A stretch of DNA of 64,000 bases, taken from contig JAQJVL010000199.1 in NCBI GenBank assembly GCA_035578905.1, forward strand, positions 372,001 through 436,000, read 5' to 3'. How positions within the stretch are numbered: the first letter of the stretch is position 1; each line of letters starts with the position of its first letter. Origin of the DNA: Stictocephala bisonia. Its lineage: Eukaryota; Arthropoda; Insecta; Hemiptera; Membracidae. A program made the position numbers and the translations under genes. This document shows positions 59,269-64,000 of this stretch, one piece after another. The notes beneath the pieces were generated by a model. The model searched no databases, was not told the origin of the DNA, and saw only the letters and a list, made by a program, of their open reading frames with translations.

Positions 59269-59364
59269 GTAAAATTATTGCATGGAATTAAATGTAAAAC
59301 AATTAACTGGTACAATACAATGCAGGTGTTTATTTAGAATACTATTAACTATTTAGTATAATAG

Positions 59365-59450
59365 GAGACAAAGGGCATCAGCGAACTTGCCTTAGAAGAC
59401 AAGTTCAGTAACACCGCAGTAGTAGTAAACAAATACAATAATATCACAAG
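59365..59450 (+). repeat. copy of the CATCAGC..AACTTGCC repeat
   Basis: GGGCATCAGCGAACTTGCCT followed by TAGAAGACAAGTTCAGTAAC and CAGTAGTAGTAAAC matches one arm of the fold-back at 63619-63840 and part of 51993-52080. Confidence 0.65.
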
Positions 59451-59549
59451 TTCCACAACAAAGTCTTATTATTTTTGTATTATTATCTTAACATTATTAT
59501 CAACTAATCAATCTTTATTCATATATACTTCAAGGAGTACAGTCTTGCG

Positions 59550-61150
59550 TCAAAGTCTTAGCTCTTCTCTACTGTGTTCACCAGTCCAGGAACTCCCGAA
59601 TAGTGTATATGGATCGGTCCAGGAGCCATCTTGTCAATTTAGTCTTTAGGTTCTTCTCAAGTAGTATCTTGAGGATTGCAGGTAATGAGAGGCAGCGCCT
59701 TTATTTGAAGGTTTCTTTTCAAATAGACCAAGTTGGTGGATGTATAGTGTAAAATTAAATCTACACCGTGTCTTGTGATGTAATTGAGCTGTTCTTATAT
59801 ACTGGCTTGTACTGTTTACTACATGTAAAATTGTTTCCAAGATGTATAGTACAGTAACAGTCAGTATTTTTAATTCTTTGAAGACTTCTCTACAGGTTAT
59901 TTTCTTTTCAGCGTTCTTAAGGCTTTTAATTTTTAGTACTCTCTGAAGGTTAAAGCTGCTTGTCCCTCCCCATTCTATGAGTCCAATCTTAGGTGTACTT
60001 CAAACAGTGAGTAGTTAGAGCTGTCCTTCTGTCATATCCACAGTTCATTGTCAAATCACAATCCCATACATAGATCAGTACCACTGTACGTTTATGGGAG
60101 GGTGGGTGGTTCAGTACCACTGTACGTGTATGGGAGGGTGGGTGGATCAGTACCACTGTACATGTATGGAATGGTAGGTGGATCAGTACCACTGTACGTA
60201 TATGGTTGTGTAACTGTCTTTAATTGAATATTATCTTAGGTCAGTAGCTATAAAGAAGAATATTTTATCTGCATCATTCTTCTTATAGCATAGAGACCAA
60301 TATTTAGTTTTTTGCACAGCTGTGTTACGTGAGGTGTCTCAAGAGTTATACCTAGATATTAGTTTTTTGCACAGCTGTGTTACGTGAGGTGTCTCAAGAG
60401 TTATATCTAGATATTTGTTTGTGTCAACTGTTTTTAGCTCTGGGAGTTTTTGATAATCATTTGGGTGAATATGAGTTTATGTCTCATTCAGGACTGTCTT
60501 TTGCCTTATTGTAGGTTGTGCAGGTATTTATTTTGAGTTCTTTGTTTTATCTAGCAACAATTTGTGCTGTGTCATCAGCAAACATGAAAGTTTCGCAAAA
60601 TTCTTGTAAATAACGTGGAAAATCGTTTACAAGTAGAATTTAGAGGACAGGATCCTTGTGGTTACTCCTCTGTTCATTGGTATGGCTTCAGGTTTAACTT
60701 TGCATATTGTGTCAGTTTTTACATAGGTGAGCTCAACATGCTGTTTTCTATCGCTGAGATAGCTCTTGAACCAGTTACATTCTTTTCCAGTAATTCTAAG
60801 TATATTGAGCTTTTCTAATATTATTTTGTGATCCAAGCAATCAAATGCTTTGCTGAAGTAAAGCATGAGCCTTGTTGCTAAATACCCCTTTTTAATTTTG
60901 TTGGTCATGCTTTTAATGTTACTGCTGTGGTTGTTAATCTATTTTAATGAAGGTCAGTAGATTGTGACTCTGTAGATGTTTAAATCAGTCTATTCAGCAC
61001 AGTTCGCTCCAGGATTTTGGAGATGTTTGATACTAAAGATGTCGGGCGATAGTTTGCTGCTTCTGTACTTTTATACTTCGGATATACCTTGATTATCTTC
61101 AGAGTGCTTGGAAAAATTCCTTCTGGAGCAACTTATTTGTTAATATTTTT
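59550..61150 (-). pseudogene. second minus-strand LINE ORF2, degenerate
   Basis: Read right to left: RT palm at 60627-60908 with MLYFSKAFDCLDHKIILEKL, then CNWFKSYLSDRKQHVEL and MNRGV. A FMFADDTAQIV catalytic segment lies at about 60570-60600. C-terminal frames follow down to 59646 (QYIRTAQLHHKTRCRFNFTL and downstream). A minisatellite block (60074-60206) and a 55-base tandem duplication (60306-60415) interrupt it. It lies in the intron between the 59164 and 62125 exons. Confidence 0.75.
60074..60206 (+). repeat. block of the 36-bp minisatellite inside a LINE
   Basis: About four units of the type ATCAGTACCACTGTACGTGT followed by ATGGGAGGGTGGGTGG, same family and orientation as 620-1465. It lies within the minus-strand LINE. 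Confidence 0.88.
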
Positions 61151-62124
61151 TCAAATCTTATCACGATAAAACGAGGAGTAACAAGAAATTGGAAAATATC
61201 AGTTGAACTGTTTAGTAGTGCAAGTTATTTAGTGAACAAAATAAACTCATGAACAGTTTACAAACAAAGTATTTTTATGTTACATAAGTACAGGAACATT
61301 GTTTGTTCTAGTTAATGTAACCAAAAGAATCAAATGTTTTTACAGATACGTTTTATAAATATAGTAGGTTCAATTTAAATATTTTCAAATTTTCTTTTAG
61401 TTTTTTTAGCCATTTTATTGGCTGGGTTGTGTTAGATTTTTATAAGAACAACAAATTTTATGAATGATGACAGTTACTTTTTAAGTCCTATGAGGGTTTT
61501 TTTTTCCATTTGATTGTTTCATCATTTACAAAGTTAAGGAAAGTCAAATAAACAAACTAAAAACTTAAGTTTACTTTTAATGATAAATGTTTCAACCCTT
61601 TCCAATCAAAAGCTGTGCCTGGTACCATTTATTTATCTATCCCTATTTATTATTTTAACAAAAACAACTTTTTTATCCACCTTCCTAGAAGTTTATTTTA
61701 GAATGTTTAAGATAAATTATAGTTTAATAGAAATTAATCTTGATGTTGTTTTTTCTTAATTAATTTCACTATCCCGTTGTTTGTTTGATGGATCTTTAAA
61801 ACTAAGATCATTAGGTCTCAAAACCTTCTTACATTTTATTGAGTGGTCCAGGTTCAGAAGTCACGTTAATCAGTTGTCCTCTGAGCCTTTAAAACAAATA
61901 ATGGGCTCGTCGAAGCAGGCAAGGAGAACAGTGTCTTAATGGGGCATCTCTCCCCACTAAAAAGCCATAAAAATTTAATTAACTCTATTGTCTACATGGC
62001 ATAATTTACCACATGAGAAAATCCAATATTTTATATATGCATTATTGATGTTACTGTATATCAAATAATAATTTATCCACTTTTCAATATTATTGTCTGT
62101 GAAAAATTTCATATGAAATTACAG
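61151..62124 (+). other. end of intron 9
   Basis: AT-rich intron, no recognisable content, ending AAATTACAG. Confidence 0.6.
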
Positions 62125-62235
62125 TTACGGGAAGCACAGGCCCGAGTAGAAGAGTTGGAGACCTCTCACTCCCACCTGCAGCGGAGACTAGACAAGCTTA
62201 AAAATGCCAAATCTGCTCTATTTAAGGACTTGTAG
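62125..62235 (+). CDS. LRRFIP2: LRRFIP last coding exon
   Basis: 36 codons plus TAG (62233-62235), entering in phase 0. It encodes LREAQARVEELETSHSHLQR, then RLDKLKNAKSALFKDL. The family ends LRTALDKIEEMEMTNSHLAK with RLEKMKANRTALL in vertebrates, so this is the true C-terminus. A donor-like GGAAG/GTACTG at about 62254-62260 just after the stop may allow a 3' untranslated intron. Confidence 0.96.
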   Translation, partial: LREAQARVEELETSHSHLQRRLDKLKNAKSALFKDL

Positions 62236-63590
62236 CACCAAGGTCTCGCCCCCTGGAAGGTACTGCACTCATTTGTCTGTAATCAAATTTAACGAACTGA
62301 AATTGCTTCTTACTACCAATTTTGATCTTACAATTACAGACTTTAATTTCACAAAGTAAACAATCATTTTGCCCTTAAAGAAGCTCAGGAGGTGAGTGTT
62401 TAATATATTTTAGGGTTGAGTGAATGTATAGTCACGTATTGTTTAGTTACAGCAGAGTAGGTGTGACAATGACCTTGGGTGAGAGATGTGCAGTAGACAT
62501 TTTATCAGATTAATGTGTGGCGGTAACCAACTAACCAGTCAGTTTATTGGACAGCGCCGAAACATTATACTGTTTAATTCTGTAGTTTGTTGTATTATTA
62601 TTTAGGCAGCCTTCACTTTACTCCATAAGTCCCCACTACAACACACTTCCCTCTCGCACATGCCACGGCTCTAGGTACAACTGATTATCAGTATGTTACA
62701 TGAATTATGAAATATAAGTGATTTTAGTAAAAAGGGGAGTTAATTTTCCATACCTGATTATTAAGTGGTAAACTGGGGACGACAAATCTTATAGACAACA
62801 CAAAGAACAAAAAGTTTGTAAAATATTTCGGAGCCACTGGTACTGGGAAGTACATAAGTCAAACTTTGAGCGAGTTAACGAGTTATATTGCCAACTGTTG
62901 AACGATTAACACTGGAATGTTTGTTCACTTCTGTACTTTTAATATTGCTGCTTTGGTGGGAAAAGGAAGAGCAAGGATTTATCTTATTTTGAGGTTTGTC
63001 AGGTCTGGATTTGATTTTCCAGCAGGTAGGCAGGTAGGATGAAGAGCAATTTCCATCCTGAGCTGGGAATTGCAGTTTGCAGGGAGTGATCTGATTATCT
63101 TGACGTTGAAACGCCTATCAAACCCTTGATTATGGCTCACCTAAGGGATAAAAAACATAATCAAAAAAAAGTTGAACTAAACTTTTCTTTTGTCATTCCA
63201 CACACCAAAACTCCACTACTGCCTCCTGCTGACCAATAAGCATCCTAGTCCACTCCCACCTCCTAGTAGATGTATTGTAGTCAGCTATAATTCTGTAACT
63301 AAAAGGATTTCTGCCTTTGTCGATAATTAACTCAATCTCTATGATAGCCTCCTCCTCATGTTCAGGACACCAATAATTTCTTCAGTCTTCTTTCCATATC
63401 CCTCTTAATACCGATGTGCAATTAGGAATGGCCTCAGCGCTCTCCTTTTCCCTCTACAAACTAATCTATTGTCTTTAAAGTAAAAGTATATTTTTCTATC
63501 TTTTGCAGTATTTTTGTTGTTACCTATACAAAGTAATATGCACTTTGTATCTCAATATCAATCATAATTTTCATACTGAATATTATGGTT
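62236..63590 (+). other. 3' untranslated / downstream region
   Basis: No further coding. No AATAAA is obvious before about 63700, so the transcript end is uncertain; it may be spliced out to a distant 3' exon. The sequence is unique-looking. Confidence 0.45.
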
Positions 63591-63591
63591 A

Positions 63592-63840
63592 GGTTAAAGG
63601 GCACTAGGCCAGGAATTAGTATATTGGAGAGGTAGGACATCAGCAAACTTACCTTAGAAGAAAAGTTCACCAACACCAGAGAAGTAGTAACATACACAAA
63701 ATAAACACATAATCTCACAAATTTTCAATGCCACTGGCATTTTCTTCAGGTGAGTAAAGAGGTGTATGTTACTACTACTCTGGTGTTGGTGAACTTGTCT
63801 TCTAAGGTAAGTTTGCTGATGTCCTACCTCTCCAATATAC
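63592..63840. repeat. fold-back repeat with 79-base arms
   Basis: 63619-63697 and 63762-63840 are inverted copies with only two mismatches, separated by a 64-base loop. The outer sequence GTATATTGGAGAGGTAGGAC is repeated in complement at the far end. The leader GGTTAAAGGGCACTAGGCCA matches 51993. The loop holds an AATAAA. Confidence 0.92.
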
Positions 63841-63903
63841 TAAAAGATACTGAATATTAGTATTTTGAACTTTTATTAAATATTTGTTTTCATTCTCCTT
63901 TAG

Positions 63904-64000
63904 GATGAACAATTTATGCAAAGTATCAAAATGCAGTATGCACTGAGACTGGAGGACAGGCAGACTGACACGAAACTATCTCAATGGTCAGCGCTAGGCA
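63904..64000 (+). CDS. possible exon running off the window
   Basis: After a pyrimidine-rich acceptor (TTCTCCTTTAG, ending 63903) the sequence stays open to the window edge, beginning DEQFMQSIKMQYALRLEDRQ. Composition is coding-like but the peptide is not recognised. It could be a 3' untranslated exon of the LRRFIP-type gene, an exon of the next gene, or chance. Confidence 0.3.

Larger units (their letters stand above)
14039..62235 (+). other. LRRFIP2: LRRFIP1/2-type gene, whole coding span
   Basis: Coding span of a leucine-rich repeat flightless-interacting protein. Vertebrate LRRFIP1/2 bind the LRR domain of Flightless-I and act as cytoplasmic adaptors in TLR/MyD88 and Wnt/Dishevelled signalling. 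Order of segments seen: N-terminal Asn/Gly/Ser-rich exon; AEARLAAKR signature; Ser-rich linker; a series of coiled-coil exons matching the family almost block for block to the C-terminal LKNAKSALF. Phases across exons run 0, 1, 0, 0, 0, (0 to 1 through a damaged exon), 1, 0, 0, stop. The total is about 660 residues. Introns reach 11 kb and are dense with transposons. The canonical LRRFIP first exon, ending in a conserved IARE just before AEARL, was not found. Confidence 0.85.

Overview
The window is AT-rich, intron-dominated animal DNA, most likely from an insect. A tract of the insect telomere unit (AACCT/TTAGG) lies inside it, the exon/intron style is eukaryotic, and the repeats (mariner, piggyBac, Buster-type hAT, Jockey-like LINEs, tRNA- and 5S-derived SINEs) are those of a large insect genome. 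Hemiptera is a guess from the repeat flavour only. No bacterial operon, CRISPR array or phage gene is present.

One host gene can be reconstructed on the + strand: an orthologue of LRRFIP1/2 (leucine-rich repeat flightless-interacting protein). It has nine readable coding exons (14039-14893, 23117-23246, 31191-31327, 33155-33301, 44373-44489, 50910-51053, 52623-52702, 59164-59268, 62125-62235) plus one damaged exon (49927-50087). All splice phases join correctly once the damaged exon is allowed for. The 14039 exon looks like an alternative, TATA/CRE-driven first coding exon; the usual LRRFIP first exon is not visible. The product is a coiled-coil adaptor of about 660 residues.

Layout: 1-1465 is a 36-bp minisatellite whose orientation flips near 615. 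1591-2240 is a 110-bp tandem array with a three-unit super-period. 2255-4545 is a decayed TIR element with a DUF7869-like protein, broken by an insert carrying the telomere-like tract. 4546-14038 is mostly non-coding, with a TTAA-flanked MITE (7826-8561) and candidate promoters. 14039-62235 is the LRRFIP-type gene, its introns loaded with mobile DNA. The clearest elements are an intact Buster-type hAT (28201-30928, full transposase, perfect 8-bp duplication) and a nest of elements at 34105-41761 (hAT containing piggyBac containing a second hAT containing a fold-back). A mariner lacking its catalytic first Asp (41962-about 43000) and a Jockey-like LINE interrupted by a SINE and by a truncated LINE (53300-57985) follow. 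63600-63840 is a long fold-back repeat, and a possible further exon begins at 63904.

Two stretches (about 42960-43385 and 49260-50420) have the look of bad consensus: inflated homopolymer runs and scrambled frames. The second covers the missing LRRFIP exon, so the apparent break in the gene is probably an assembly artefact.
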